This document shows, one piece after another, positions 1-10,034 of a stretch of 64,000 nt of DNA. Each line of letters opens with the position of its first letter. Position 1 is the first letter of the stretch. The position numbers were made by a program, and so were the translations under genes. The DNA is from Diplonema japonicum (taxonomy: Eukaryota; Euglenozoa; Diplonemea; Diplonemida; Diplonemidae). The stretch spans positions 562,501 through 626,500 of the forward strand of contig OZ025675.1 in NCBI GenBank assembly GCA_964019335.1, written 5' to 3'. The notes beneath the pieces were generated by a model, which ran no database searches, had not been told where the DNA came from, and saw nothing but the letters and a program-made list of their open reading frames with translations.

Positions 1-3000
1 GTGAAGTCGTGCTGGCTAGTCTTCGCTTTGTTGGGGTCATTACAGGTCTGACCGGTTGGGCACGGAGCTGGTGTTGCCGCACACTCATCAATCTCACAAG
101 TGGCGGAGGTACCAGTAGCAACAACACCATTGCCGCAGGTGCAGGTGAAGTCATTCACGCTTTTCAGCCCAACATCAGGGTCGTTGCAAGTCTGACCCAT
201 CCCACAGGGCATGGCATCACACTCGTCTTTGACACACCTGGCAGGACCATCAACCTTAACAATGCTCGTATCAGCATCACAGGTGCAGGTGAAGTCGTGC
301 TGCTTGTTCTTCGCCTTGTTGGGGTCGTTGCAGGTCTGACCAGTACCACAAGGAGCAGGAGTCTTCGCACACTCATCAATCTCACAAGTAGCGGAGGTAC
401 CAGTAGCAACAACACCATTAGCACATGTGCAGGTGTAGTCGTTCATGCTCCTCAGACCAGTGTCAGGGTCATTGCAGGTCTGACCAGTCCCACAAGGAGT
501 AGCACCACACTCATCCTTCACACACCTGGCAGGACCATCCACCTGAACAATTGTCATGTCAGCATCACAGGTGCAGGTGAAGTCGTGCTGTTTGTTCTTT
601 GCCTTGTTGGGGTCGTTGCAGGTCTGACCCATGGGGCACGGAGCTGGAGTTTTCGCACACTCGTCAATCTCACAGGTGGCCGAGGTACCAGTCGCTACAA
701 CACCGTTTGTACAGGTGCAGGTAAAGTCATTCAAGTTCTTCAGACCAGTGTTAGGGTCGTTACATGTCTGACCAGTCCCACAAGGAGTAGCATCGCACTC
801 ATCCTTCACACACCTTGCAGGACCATCCGTCTGTACGATACTGTTGTCAGCAACACAGGTGCAGGTGAAGTCGTGCTGTTTGTTCTTCGCCTTGTTGGGG
901 TCGTTGCAGGTCTGACCAGTCCCACAAGGAGCAGGAGTCTTCGCACATTCATCAATCTCACAAGTGGCCGAGGTACCAGTAGCAACAACACCATTGCCGC
1001 AGGTGCAGGTGAAGTCGTTGGTGTTGGAGACAGCAGTGTCTGGATCATTGCAAGTCTGCCCAGTCCCACAAGGCATGGCAGTACACTCGTCCAAGATGCA
1101 AGTGGCAGCACCACCAGTCATGGTCCCCGACTTGGGAGCCGTGCAAGTGCACACGTAGTCCATGAGCTTCGCGGCCGAAGTGTCGGCATCGCTGCAGGTC
1201 TGCCCAGCCCCGCACGGGTTGGCGTCGCACTCATCAAGAACACAGCTTGCCCCAGTGCCAGTCGCCGTCCCTGACCCGGTGGTGCAAGTGCACACGAAGT
1301 CCATCGAAGGGGCCGATGCCTTGTCAGGGTCTGTGCAGCTCTGCCCAGCGGGGCAGGGGGTCGAGGCACACTCGTCGTTCGAACCAGTGCTGCAGGTCGC
1401 AGGCCCACCGACATTCGTCATCATTGTGTTCGGGGCGGGGCACGTGCACACGAAGTCTTTCAGCACCGCCGCTGACTTGTTCGGGTCTTCACAAGTTTGC
1501 CCAGCAGCACAAGGGTTCGATGTGCACTCATCCTTCGTGCAGGTGGCCGGACCATCAGTCTTCACGATGCTCATATCATTGTCACAGGTGCAGGTGAAGT
1601 CGTGGAGCTTGTTGGCCGCAGTGTCTGGGTCGCTGCAGGTCTGACCAGTCCCACAGGGAGCAGGCATTGCAGTACATTCATCGTTGGTGCAGGTGGCAGG
1701 TCCGCCAGTTACCACAATTGTGCTACCAGTGCAAGTGCAGGTGTAGTCACCAGTGGAGCTCGGAGAGCTGTTCGGGTCTTTGCAGTCCTGCCCGGTACCG
1801 CAAGGGTTGCTGGTGCATTCATCTTTTGTGCAGGTGGCCGGACCATCGGTCTTCTTCACAGACATGTCATTATCGCAGGTGCAAACGAAATCGTGTAGTT
1901 TGTTGGCCGCAGTGTCAGGGTCGTTGCAAGTCTGACCAGTCCCACAAGGAGCAGGCATTGCAGTACACTCGTCGTTGGTGCAGGTGGCGGGACCACCAGT
2001 CACCTTGATGGTTGTCCCGGTGCAAGTACAGGTGTAGTCACCAGTGGAGCTAGGTGAAGGGTTCGGGTCGCTGCAGTCCTGTCCAGTCCCACAAGGGTTC
2101 GAGGTACACTCGTCCTTCGTGCAAGTGGCGGGACCATCAACCTTCTTCACAGACATGTCGTTGTCACAGGTGCAGGTGAAGTCGTGAAGCTTGTTGGCCG
2201 CTGTGTCTGGGTCATTACAGGTCTGACCAGTCCCACAGGGAGCAGGCATTGCAGTGCACTCGTCGTTGGTGCAAGTGGCGGGACCACCAGTAACCTTGAT
2301 TGTTGTTCCAGTGCAAGTGCAGGTGTAGTCACCAGTGGAACTCGGTGAGTTGTTGGGGTCGTTGCAGTCCTGCCCAGTGCCGCAGGGGCCGGTCGAGCAC
2401 TCATCCTTCGTGCAGGTGGCCGGACCATCAACCTTCTTCACAGACATGTCATTGTCACAGGTGCAGGTGAAGTCGTGGAGCTTGTTGGCCGCCGTGTCAG
2501 GGTCATTGCAGGTTTGACCAGTCCCACAAGGAGCAGGCATTGCAGTGCACTCGTCGTTGGTGCAGGTTGCGGAACCACCAGTAACCTTGATGGTTGTTCC
2601 AGTGCAAGTGCAGGTGTAATCACCAGTGGAGCTGGGTGAGTTGTTGGGGTCGTTGCAGTCCTGTCCAGTTCCACAGGGGTTGGTCGAACACTCATCCTTC
2701 GTGCAAGTAGCCGGACCGTCCGTCTTTACAACCGACTTGTCGTTGTCACAAGTGCAGGTGAAGTCGTGGAGCTTGTTGGCCGCAGTGTCAGGGTCATTAC
2801 AGGTCTGACCAGTCCCACAAGGAGCAGGCATTGCCGTGCACTCGTCGTTGGTGCAGGTGGCGGGACCACCAGTAACCTTGATGGTTGTTCCAGTACAGGT
2901 GCAGGTGTAGTCACCAGTGGAGCTGGGTGAGTTGTTGGGGTCGTTGCAGTCCTGCCCAGTCCCACAGGGGTTGGTCGAGCACTCATCCTTCGTGCAGGTG

Positions 3001-5345
3001 GCCGGACCGTCAGTCTTCTTCACCGACTTGTCATTGTCACAGGTGCAGGTGAAGTCGTGAAGCATGTTGGCCGCAGTGTCAGGGTCATTACAGGTCTGAC
3101 CAGTCCCACAAGGAGCAGGCATTGCCGTGCACTCGTCGTTGGTGCAGGTGGCCGGACCACCAGTAACCTTGATGTTCGTCCCGGTGCAAGTGCAGACGTA
3201 GTCTCCCGTAGAGCTCGGTGAGGCGTCAAGATCTTTGCAGTCCTGCCCGTTACCGCAAGGGTTGCTGGTACACTCATCCTTCGTGCAAGTGGCGGGACCA
3301 TCAACCTTCTTCACAGACATGTCATTGTCACAGGTGCAGGTGAAGTCGTGGAGCTTGTTGGCCGCTGTGTCAGGGTCATTGCAAGTCTGACCAGTCCCAC
3401 AGGGAGCTGGTGTGGCTGTGCACTCGTCGTTGGTACAGGTGGCCGGACCACCAGTAACCTTGATGGTTGTTCCAGTACAGGTGCAGGTGTAGTCACCAGT
3501 GGAACTGGGTGAGTTGTTGGGGTCGTTGCAGTCCTGCCCGGTCCCACAGGGGTTGGTCGAGCACTCATCCTTCGTGCAGGTGGCCGGACCGTCCGTCTTC
3601 TTCACCGACTTGTCATTGTCACAGGTGCAGGTGAAGTCGTGGAGCTTGTTGGCCGCTGTGTCAGGGTCGTTACAAGTCTGACCAGTCCCACAAGGAGCAG
3701 GCATTGCAGTGCACTCGTCGTTGGTGCAGGTGGCGGGACCACCAGTAACCTTGATTGTTGTTCCAGTACAGGTGCAGGTGTAGTCACCAGTGGAACTAGG
3801 TGCTGTGTCGGGGTCGTTGCAGTCCTGTCCCGTACCGCAAGGGTTGCTGGTGCACTCGTCCTTCGTACAGGTAGCCGGGCCGTCCGTCTTCTTCACAGAC
3901 ATGTCGTTGTCACAGGTGCAGGTGAAGTCGTGGAGCACGTTTGCAGAGGTGTCGGGGTCCTTGCAGGTCTGACCAGTCCCACAAGGCTTCGCATCACACT
4001 CATCGGTGGTGCAAGAGGCGGGGCCGCCGGTGGTCTTGATCGTTGTACCGGTGCAAGTGCAGGTGTAGTCGCTGGTAGAACCAGGGGAGGTGTCAGGGTC
4101 CTTGCAGTCCTGTCCAGTACCACAGGGGTTCGTGGTGCACTCATCCTTCGTGCAGGTGGCCGGACCGTCCGTCTTCACAACACTCATGTCGCTGTCGCAG
4201 GTGCAGGTGAAGTCGTGGGACTTGCTGGCCGCAGTGTCGGGGTCGTTGCAGGTCTGCCCGGTACCGCAAGGAGCAGGGGTCGCTGCGCACTCGTCGATGG
4301 TGCAGGTGGGCTGCGAACCGGTCGCCTTCGTCGCCGTGTCAGAGGTACAGGTGCACACGTAGTCGTTGGAGGCGGTCTGGTCGGGGTCGTTGCAGGTCTG
4401 GTCGGAGCCGCACGGGTTGGAAGAGCACTCATCGGTCGTCGGCGGGCTGTTCTTGCACCCAGTGGCCGCCGTGTTGGGTTTCCCGACGTTCTTGAAGTAG
4501 TCCTTTCCTGCTCCCATGCTTCCGAAGTTTCCTGCGCTGAAGTAGTTGCACATGAAGTACACGCTGGTCATCGAGCCCGACTTCACGTGGCACAGGGCGC
4601 ACCCGATCTCAGTGCTGTCCTTCCAAGCGACCTGTGTCATGTGTCCCGTTGTACCGGTGTTCGAGGCCGTGTCGTAGTTCCAGCATCCCTCCTCACCGCA
4701 GAACCAGGAGTTCGTCCCGTCGGCCGTGTCGTAGTCGTGGACCATTGTCTGGCCGCCGACCATCGCGATGTTCTCGCCATAGCGCACCCCGTTGTTGCTG
4801 GGGGGGCTGTTGTGGGTGAGGGAGCCGGAGGAACAGGTTTTGGTGAAACCCTGACTGCTGATGGTGTATGAGGCGATGGTGTTGCTGTAGGTGAGGGGAC
4901 AGGCCCCGTGCTTGGCGCGAAGCTCGTTGTGCTTGTTGAGCACCTGGTCAATCTGCCACTGCGAGAGCTCCGTGTAGCAAGGGGTCCCCGTCGCAGCACC
5001 GCACTTCCCTGACCTTGGGGGTGCGGGTGTTGCCTTCTCGTCGTAGGTCCCAGGGGCACAGGAGCAAGCCTTGCACCCACCCATGTTCACGAGCTGCGGG
5101 CAGTCATAGTTGCCGTTCAGGAGGTCCTGGCACTTGTAGCCGCTGAACTCGTCTGTGCAGCTGCTGGCTCCCCCTGGCTTCTGGCACCACGCGAGCTTCG
5201 AGTCGCAGGCACCGCTTAACATTGCATCCCTCGACCCGTCCATCAGGTTGGACACCTCACGGCGTCCTATTGTCAGGTTGTACGGATTTTCAGCTGAGAA
5301 CACTGCCATGCTGCCAACAAAGGCAGTTGCGAGGAACGCTGCCAT
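1..5345 (-). CDS. Secreted CAP-domain protein with EGF-like repeats, paralogue A (3' end outside window)
   Basis: Open on the minus strand from the ATG at 5345 to the window edge with no stop, so only the N-terminal ~1781 residues are visible. It begins with a signal-like peptide (MAAFLATAFVG...), followed by a Cys-rich linker and a CAP/SCP/PR-1 domain over roughly residues 120-280. The rest is a run of six-Cys EGF-like modules of about 43 residues (DEC..PCG.GQ.C.DP...DF.CTC...G...C). CAP proteins are secreted and EGF arrays usually serve adhesion or ligand binding, so a surface or extracellular role is inferred. The ATG follows an A-rich leader, as in the neighbours. The gene is a tandem paralogue of the one at 13789-22300 and shares a ~990 bp block with it that I read as identical. 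Plus-strand ORFs in this stretch are shadows of the repeats. Confidence 0.85.
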   Translation of the reverse strand, partial: MAAFLATAFVGSMAVFSAENPYNLTIGRREVSNLMDGSRDAMLSGACDSKLAWCQKPGGASSCTDEFSGYKCQDLLNGNYDCPQLVNMGGCKACSCAPGTYDEKATPAPPRSGKCGAATGTPCYTELSQWQIDQVLNKHNELRAKHGACPLTYSNTIASYTISSQGFTKTCSSGSLTHNSPPSNNGVRYGENIAMVGGQTMVHDYDTADGTNSWFCGEEGCWNYDTASNTGTTGHMTQVAWKDSTEIGCALCHVKSGSMTSVYFMCNYFSAGNFGSMGAGKDYFKNVGKPNTAATGCKNSPPTTDECSSNPCGSDQTCNDPDQTASNDYVCTCTSDTATKATGSQPTCTIDECAATPAPCGTGQTCNDPDTAASKSHDFTCTCDSDMSVVKTDGPATCTKDECTTNPCGTGQDCKDPDTSPGSTSDYTCTCTGTTIKTTGGPASCTTDECDAKPCGTGQTCKDPDTSANVLHDFTCTCDNDMSVKKTDGPATCTKDECTSNPCGTGQDCNDPDTAPSSTGDYTCTCTGTTIKVTGGPATCTNDECTAMPAPCGTGQTCNDPDTAANKLHDFTCTCDNDKSVKKTDGPATCTKDECSTNPCGTGQDCNDPNNSPSSTGDYTCTCTGTTIKVTGGPATCTNDECTATPAPCGTGQTCNDPDTAANKLHDFTCTCDNDMSVKKVDGPATCTKDECTSNPCGNGQDCKDLDASPSSTGDYVCTCTGTNIKVTGGPATCTNDECTAMPAPCGTGQTCNDPDTAANMLHDFTCTCDNDKSVKKTDGPATCTKDECSTNPCGTGQDCNDPNNSPSSTGDYTCTCTGTTIKVTGGPATCTNDECTAMPAPCGTGQTCNDPDTAANKLHDFTCTCDNDKSVVKTDGPATCTKDECSTNPCGTGQDCNDPNNSPSSTGDYTCTCTGTTIKVTGGSATCTNDECTAMPAPCGTGQTCNDPDTAANKLHDFTCTCDNDMSVKKVDGPATCTKDECSTGPCGTGQDCNDPNNSPSSTGDYTCTCTGTTIKVTGGPATCTNDECTAMPAPCGTGQTCNDPDTAANKLHDFTCTCDNDMSVKKVDGPATCTKDECTSNPCGTGQDCSDPNPSPSSTGDYTCTCTGTTIKVTGGPATCTNDECTAMPAPCGTGQTCNDPDTAANKLHDFVCTCDNDMSVKKTDGPATCTKDECTSNPCGTGQDCKDPNSSPSSTGDYTCTCTGSTIVVTGGPATCTNDECTAMPAPCGTGQTCSDPDTAANKLHDFTCTCDNDMSIVKTDGPATCTKDECTSNPCAAGQTCEDPNKSAAVLKDFVCTCPAPNTMMTNVGGPATCSTGSNDECASTPCPAGQSCTDPDKASAPSMDFVCTCTTGSGTATGTGASCVLDECDANPCGAGQTCSDADTSAAKLMDYVCTCTAPKSGTMTGGAATCILDECTAMPCGTGQTCNDPDTAVSNTNDFTCTCGNGVVATGTSATCEIDECAKTPAPCGTGQTCNDPNKAKNKQHDFTCTCVADNSIVQTDGPARCVKDECDATPCGTGQTCNDPNTGLKNLNDFTCTCTNGVVATGTSATCEIDECAKTPAPCPMGQTCNDPNKAKNKQHDFTCTCDADMTIVQVDGPARCVKDECGATPCGTGQTCNDPDTGLRSMNDYTCTCANGVVATGTSATCEIDECAKTPAPCGTGQTCNDPNKAKNKQHDFTCTCDADTSIVKVDGPARCVKDECDAMPCGMGQTCNDPDVGLKSVNDFTCTCGNGVVATGTSATCEIDECAATPAPCPTGQTCNDPNKAKTSQHDF

Positions 5346-5690
5346 CCTTTTTTTTATACTTTTTTTTTCCTTCTTTTTTTTCTTTTCAGGTGTATTACGC
5401 CCTAATGGTGAAATGCGGTGTGACCATGAGATGGCAGAAAGTGTGAAGAAATAGACATTGGCCTAGCTCGGTAGTTACTGCAAAACGAAATTGCTGTAGT
5501 TCCTACAGGTGTCTCAACTAGCAGTAGAAGTAAGCGGCGGAAGCGTTTCTACAAAATAAGAAAAAAAGAGGAAGACATGGAACATTACACGCAAAAATAA
5601 AAGAAATAGGAGAGCAAGGAGAGGCGACAAGGAAAAAAGGGGGAAAGAGAAGAAAAAAATAAGAAGAAAAGATATATGAGTTAAAGGAAG
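5346..5690. other. Leader of paralogue A and spacer to the LINE
   Basis: There is no gene here. In minus-strand reading the A-rich leader of the CAP/EGF gene lies next to its ATG. Upstream of that, the stretch is AT-rich and purine-rich. I see no other structure. Confidence 0.5.
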
Positions 5691-5845
5691 TCTTTGTGAG
5701 ACGCCCCCTTGTTCTCATCTTCTACCTGCACCTATCCCCTTTCAGCAGCGGTTTCTCCTCCTTTGGTGGTCTTGCCGGCCTTCTCCCCAGCCTGGCCGCT
5801 CTTTCTCTTCGTTCTCTCGCCCATTGTCCTTTCAACGCCTCTAGG

Positions 5846-8800
5846 TCATGCTTGGTGGGATATCGCCCTCCTGTTCCATTCGATCACCGCCTTTGTCCTC
5901 CCGATGGATCGTAGTGTGTGCACCCTTGTGCTCGGCTCAGCTGGGAAGGCCCTCCTTCCTTTCACCTTCTTCAGTACCCTCCCTAGCTCCCATGTGTGCC
6001 AGATCTTCTTCATCAGTCCATGCAATCTCCTCACTTTCTGCTGTACTTCTGCGAGATCCCCCAGCTTCCCTCCAAGGGTCTTCCCGGTCACGTTCTCGAA
6101 ATCCAGTGCCAGCTCCACCGTCGACACTGACGTGTTCCTGCTGCCTGCATACCAGCGCAGTTGCCGTATCCACCTCAGCACCTCCTTCGTGTACTCCCGT
6201 AGGACATCCCCTGCCGGTAGCTTGCCGAAGTCCTTGTCCGACGGTACTGGGTGTTCTTGACCTTGTGTGATCTCCAGCCACTGGTGTGTGTGGTACACCT
6301 CCTGCCTCTTCGCTTGTAGGGCTGCGTCCCGCTCCCCCACCACCGCCAGCAGGTACCTCTGCGTTCCTTCGAGCCTTTCCCTGACATCCTTCCCTGCTCC
6401 CCTTGGCAGGATGCCATGCAGCTTCGTACACGGTTCCAGCCCCCTGCGCGTCATGCCTTCGTGTTCTTCCCGCTGTTGCACTTCCTTGGCCTTTTCGCAC
6501 TCCCACAGTGCGTGCTCCAGCATGTTGGGCAGCTGTTGCTCCTGACCGCAGATGTCGCAGTGTGCCGTCGTGGGTTTGGCCTGCTTAGCTTCTTGCTTCC
6601 TCGCCTCCGCAATCAGCCACTTTTCGGTGTCCTGTCCTTTCTCTTCTTCTTCTTCTTGTTCATCTTCAGCCTCGTCTTCATCCTCGTCTTCTTCTCCTTC
6701 CGCCATCGGGATGTGCTCCACCGTGTCCGTGCGCCATCCCCGTGGGTTGATGTAGAACACTGCCCCCGAGATGATCCTTCGCACGTCCCTTGCTGCAATC
6801 GGGTCCGTCACCACCAGCTTCCTCCACAGCGCGTTGGTCTCCGCTGCTGCCGCAGCTTCCATGCCCCCCATGGTGCTCCGTTTGCTCATGATTTCCTGTG
6901 CTTCCGCCCGCCTGAGTCGGTCCCTGATGTAGTGCTTGTAGGGCTCCAGTGCGTGGGTGTCCTTCAGCTGTGCCCAGCTTAACTTGATCTGAGGCAGCCA
7001 CCTTTCCATCATGATGCCCACCGGTCCCAGCGGTATCTTCTTCCCGCTGTACCGTTTGGCAATGGCGTCGCAGCGTGTCCACAGCTTGTCGTCCTTCTTG
7101 CAGGCTCTGTATAGGAGCATAAGTGCTCTGTATGCGGCTGTCATCTGTGGGTGGCTCGTGTGTCCCGGCAGTGTCACGGATAGTACTGTGCCTGGGTTCC
7201 TGGTGCAGTACTTCTGCCCCCAGAGCGCGTACGTGGTCTCCTTCACCAGCGTGGCCATTTGTCCCGTTTTCGGCGGTGAGAATGGGCAGTCGTAGAGGCA
7301 GCTCGGTAGGATCGTGCTGCTGATGATCTTCGCCTTCTGCTGAAAGGACAACGGCGTTGCTCCCAGCCTGCTCAGCGTCCCGAGTGCCTCCGCCGTCCTG
7401 TCGCCGTTGGTTTGCGGCCTGCCGTCTGTCCGCAGCTTGGCTCCCAGTACTCCTACAGTCCGTGTCGGCTGCAGTTCCTCGCCTTTCACCTTCACCTCCG
7501 GTGTCTTCCTGTTCACTGCAAAGGTCTTCGTCTTCCTGGTGTTGAGCTTCATCCCCACCTGTTTGCAGAAGGCTTCCACTGCGTCTACGCATTCCTGCAA
7601 CGCCGCACCGAGCCGTGCCAAGAGGTATGCATCGTCCGCGTAAGACAGCGAGCGGACCCCTGTGTCGTTCTCCACCTGCTTCATTAGTACCGCCAACAGC
7701 GCGTTGATGAGTACCACTGAAATCGGGCATCCCTGAAGGATTCCATTGGTTGTGTGGAACTCCTCCCCCACGCCTGCTGCGTACCTGAACCGTCTTCGCA
7801 TGCCTGCGTACATTCCTTTCAGTGCCCTGAGGATGCCTGTGTCCATGCCCATGTCCTCCACCAGCTCCAGAACCAGCTGTTGCGGTACACTGTCAAAGCA
7901 TTTCGCAAAGTCGAGTGCCACCCCGACTAGCGGTTTCCCCTCCAGAATGGATTCTTCGATGTCAAGGGCGAGGTCCAAAAGTGCGTCCTCTGTCCCGAAA
8001 CCAGTGCGGAATCCGTATTGCTTGTCGTGTATCCATTTCTCCTGCCAGATGAGGATATCAGACAGTCGCGCGCATGCCCAGAGTCTGTACACCGCAGATG
8101 TGACTGTGATAGGCCTGTGCTCCAGTGGTCCCGCATCGTCGCACTTCGGTACGAGGGTAACCAGTGCCGTTTTCATGGCTTCCGGCCACCTCCCCGTTGC
8201 TTCGATCGCATGGAAGAGCATCGCCCAGGCGTCTAGTACTGACTCTGGTAGTTTCCGTAGCTCTAGCATCCTCCACCCGTCGATGCCTGCCGCGCTTTTC
8301 TTGCTTTTCTTTCTGAGCACTTCCCTCAGCCTTGCTCCCGTCAGTTGTGTCCTCTCCATCTCATGCCGTTGCACGAACTTGCTGTACTTTGCCTTGAAGG
8401 GGGCATAGAGGGGCTCCGGTCGGGACTCGTATTTCGCAAAGACGGTCTTCCACGCCTTGCGCATGACGCTGTCGATCAGTCCGGGGGACGCAAAGAGCAC
8501 CATCCCTTCCTTGACCGCCCTGGTTCCGTCGCTTTGACGTTTGCCTTTCGCGACTTTTACCAGTCTTGTTGTCTCGCGTCCTGCTGCAACCTCGGCCAGG
8601 TATTCTCGTCTCCGTGACGTGTTCGCCTCGGTCCTTTTCTTCCGTTCCTCAGCTGCAATTGCGTCTTCCATGTTCAGCGCTGCTGCCAGCATGTCCTCTA
8701 TGAGAACAGCGTCGTGCGGCACCGGTTCAGCTGGTACTGCCAGAGCCTTTGCTTCCCTGTTCACGTTTCTTATCGTGTTCAGGGTCGGCTTGCTTAGCCC

Positions 8801-8896
8801 CTTGTCCTCAACTGCTTGCTCGAGCTGTTGTTGCAGTGTCCGCGTCTTGAGCTTCAGCTTTTCCAGTCGCGCTTGCCATGTTGTAGCTGCACCCAC
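5846..8896 (-). CDS. LINE ORF, reverse transcriptase with C-terminal C2HC finger
   Basis: About 1016 codons open to a TGA at 5846. The 5' limit is the GTG at 8896. No good ATG sits at the start, and the frame stays open further upstream, which suggests expression as a fusion with the endonuclease ORF. RT motifs are present in order: QYGFRTGFGTEDA, VALDFAKCFDSVP, GILQGCPISVVLINALL and the catalytic SYADDAYLLAR (YADD). A thumb region follows, then a conserved finger of the form C-x2-C-x11-H-x4-C (CDICG...HALWEC), which also occurs in the truncated copies at 27146 and 55141. I see no RNase H domain. The absence of in-frame stops suggests a young copy. Confidence 0.88.
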   Translation of the reverse strand: MGAATTWQARLEKLKLKTRTLQQQLEQAVEDKGLSKPTLNTIRNVNREAKALAVPAEPVPHDAVLIEDMLAAALNMEDAIAAEERKKRTEANTSRRREYLAEVAAGRETTRLVKVAKGKRQSDGTRAVKEGMVLFASPGLIDSVMRKAWKTVFAKYESRPEPLYAPFKAKYSKFVQRHEMERTQLTGARLREVLRKKSKKSAAGIDGWRMLELRKLPESVLDAWAMLFHAIEATGRWPEAMKTALVTLVPKCDDAGPLEHRPITVTSAVYRLWACARLSDILIWQEKWIHDKQYGFRTGFGTEDALLDLALDIEESILEGKPLVGVALDFAKCFDSVPQQLVLELVEDMGMDTGILRALKGMYAGMRRRFRYAAGVGEEFHTTNGILQGCPISVVLINALLAVLMKQVENDTGVRSLSYADDAYLLARLGAALQECVDAVEAFCKQVGMKLNTRKTKTFAVNRKTPEVKVKGEELQPTRTVGVLGAKLRTDGRPQTNGDRTAEALGTLSRLGATPLSFQQKAKIISSTILPSCLYDCPFSPPKTGQMATLVKETTYALWGQKYCTRNPGTVLSVTLPGHTSHPQMTAAYRALMLLYRACKKDDKLWTRCDAIAKRYSGKKIPLGPVGIMMERWLPQIKLSWAQLKDTHALEPYKHYIRDRLRRAEAQEIMSKRSTMGGMEAAAAAETNALWRKLVVTDPIAARDVRRIISGAVFYINPRGWRTDTVEHIPMAEGEEDEDEDEAEDEQEEEEEKGQDTEKWLIAEARKQEAKQAKPTTAHCDICGQEQQLPNMLEHALWECEKAKEVQQREEHEGMTRRGLEPCTKLHGILPRGAGKDVRERLEGTQRYLLAVVGERDAALQAKRQEVYHTHQWLEITQGQEHPVPSDKDFGKLPAGDVLREYTKEVLRWIRQLRWYAGSRNTSVSTVELALDFENVTGKTLGGKLGDLAEVQQKVRRLHGLMKKIWHTWELGRVLKKVKGRRAFPAEPSTRVHTLRSIGRTKAVIEWNRRAISHQA

Positions 8897-10034
8897 CGTT
8901 CCCGTCGTCGTCCTTTGTGCTGGTGTGTTTGCCTCTTCCGACGTACGCTGCCCTCCCCGGCGTCCCCACTGGTTGGTCTATGAGGAGGTCTTCGGTGCAC
9001 CGGGAGAGGGTCTCGAAGGCTTTTGTTATATTTCCTTCGTGCAGGTACTGTCGGAATCCGGCTGCTTCCACTGCTTCGGCTCCTTGTTCTTCCGTTGGCT
9101 CATCTGCCGTCTCCAGACCCCTCGGCAGCATGTATCGTTGTACCGTCATCCTGAATCTGTCGAGCTCAAGTGCAACCGTCAGTGTCCGGTGATCCGTCCC
9201 CTTGATCGCTTGGTTCACTTGGCATCCGGTGATGGCCGGTACTGCCTCCGGACTTGCCAGTATCCTGTCGATCCGCGTGGCGCAGTTCTCCCGTACAAAC
9301 GTTGGATCAGGTTGTTTCCCTCTCCATTTTGCGCATAGGTCCGCTGTGTCCGCCCATCCTGCCTGCAGTGCCTTCCGCAGTTCCGGGGATCTTGCCTCGT
9401 CGGTGTTGAAGTCGCCAACGACGAGTATTGGCACATTGCCGAGCTCCTTCGCCTTCTTCCGCAGGATGTAGTGGAGGAGGGTCTCCCTCTTTGCGGTCTC
9501 TTCACGTCCTGTTCCTGCCGGGCAGTATATCGATATGATATGTAGCCATCTGCGTTTGCCATCGATTGCAACCTGAGTGTGCAGCCACCTCCTGCGTTGT
9601 TCTTCAGATTGGTCGTTGGTGTCCAGAGAACCTGGCAATGCTGTCCTGGGTTCTCGGATTAGGGTTGCCAGTCCTCCCCTCTGAGCTACCCAGTTCGAAG
9701 CGATTCCCTCCACCTTCCTTCCCGGCTGCGGCGGTCCCCACATCGGCTTCCACTTCTTCTTCGTCTTCTTCCCGAGCTCCCGCTCCATCTCCTGCTGCCC
9801 AGCTAAGGTCAGCGCCGTCTCCTGCGTGCAGATCACGTCGACGTCCAGCTTCGTCGTAACCTCCTCTATTTGGTTGCGTAGGGAGGCCACGTTCACTGTC
9901 GACACGTACATGTTGGGCCCAGGGTTCGGATGTATCCCCTGCGCCGTGAGCCTCGCGAAGTCCTCTTCCTCCTCTGACCCCGGTTTCCGCCTCCCCGTTT
10001 TCAGTTGGGGAGGTTTCCAATGCAGCTCACGCAT
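8808..10034 (-). CDS. LINE ORF, apurinic/apyrimidinic-type endonuclease with 2A-like N-terminus
   Basis: A 408-residue protein from the ATG at 10034. The longer reading from 10052 uses TTG and is not preferred. It shows the exonuclease-endonuclease-phosphatase fold motifs in order: NVASLR, VICTQETAL with the metal-binding Glu, IISIYCP, VGDFN, RIDRILAS and a terminal GTDHRTL with the catalytic Asp-His. This enzyme nicks target DNA for target-primed reverse transcription. Residues 33-40 read GIHPNPGP, close to the 2A ribosome-skipping consensus found at the N-terminus of trypanosome L1Tc. The last ~30 codons overlap the RT ORF in a different frame, so EN and RT need a frameshift, or separate initiation, to be joined. 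Confidence 0.88.
   Translation of the reverse strand: MRELHWKPPQLKTGRRKPGSEEEEDFARLTAQGIHPNPGPNMYVSTVNVASLRNQIEEVTTKLDVDVICTQETALTLAGQQEMERELGKKTKKKWKPMWGPPQPGRKVEGIASNWVAQRGGLATLIREPRTALPGSLDTNDQSEEQRRRWLHTQVAIDGKRRWLHIISIYCPAGTGREETAKRETLLHYILRKKAKELGNVPILVVGDFNTDEARSPELRKALQAGWADTADLCAKWRGKQPDPTFVRENCATRIDRILASPEAVPAITGCQVNQAIKGTDHRTLTVALELDRFRMTVQRYMLPRGLETADEPTEEQGAEAVEAAGFRQYLHEGNITKAFETLSRCTEDLLIDQPVGTPGRAAYVGRGKHTSTKDDDGNGGCSYNMASATGKAEAQDADTATTARASS

Noticed and set aside
9-4871. Long plus-strand ORFs over both CAP/EGF genes (for example 9-1274, 3639-4871, 18158-19135)
   Set aside because: They are antisense shadows of the repetitive EGF coding sequence. They start at non-ATG codons and lack any domain, while the minus frame has the signal peptide, CAP domain and regular cysteines.
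1-5345. Repeated units that could look like a CRISPR array or satellite
   Set aside because: The period matches EGF modules in an open reading frame, with substitutions at non-cysteine positions. There are no constant repeats with unique spacers.
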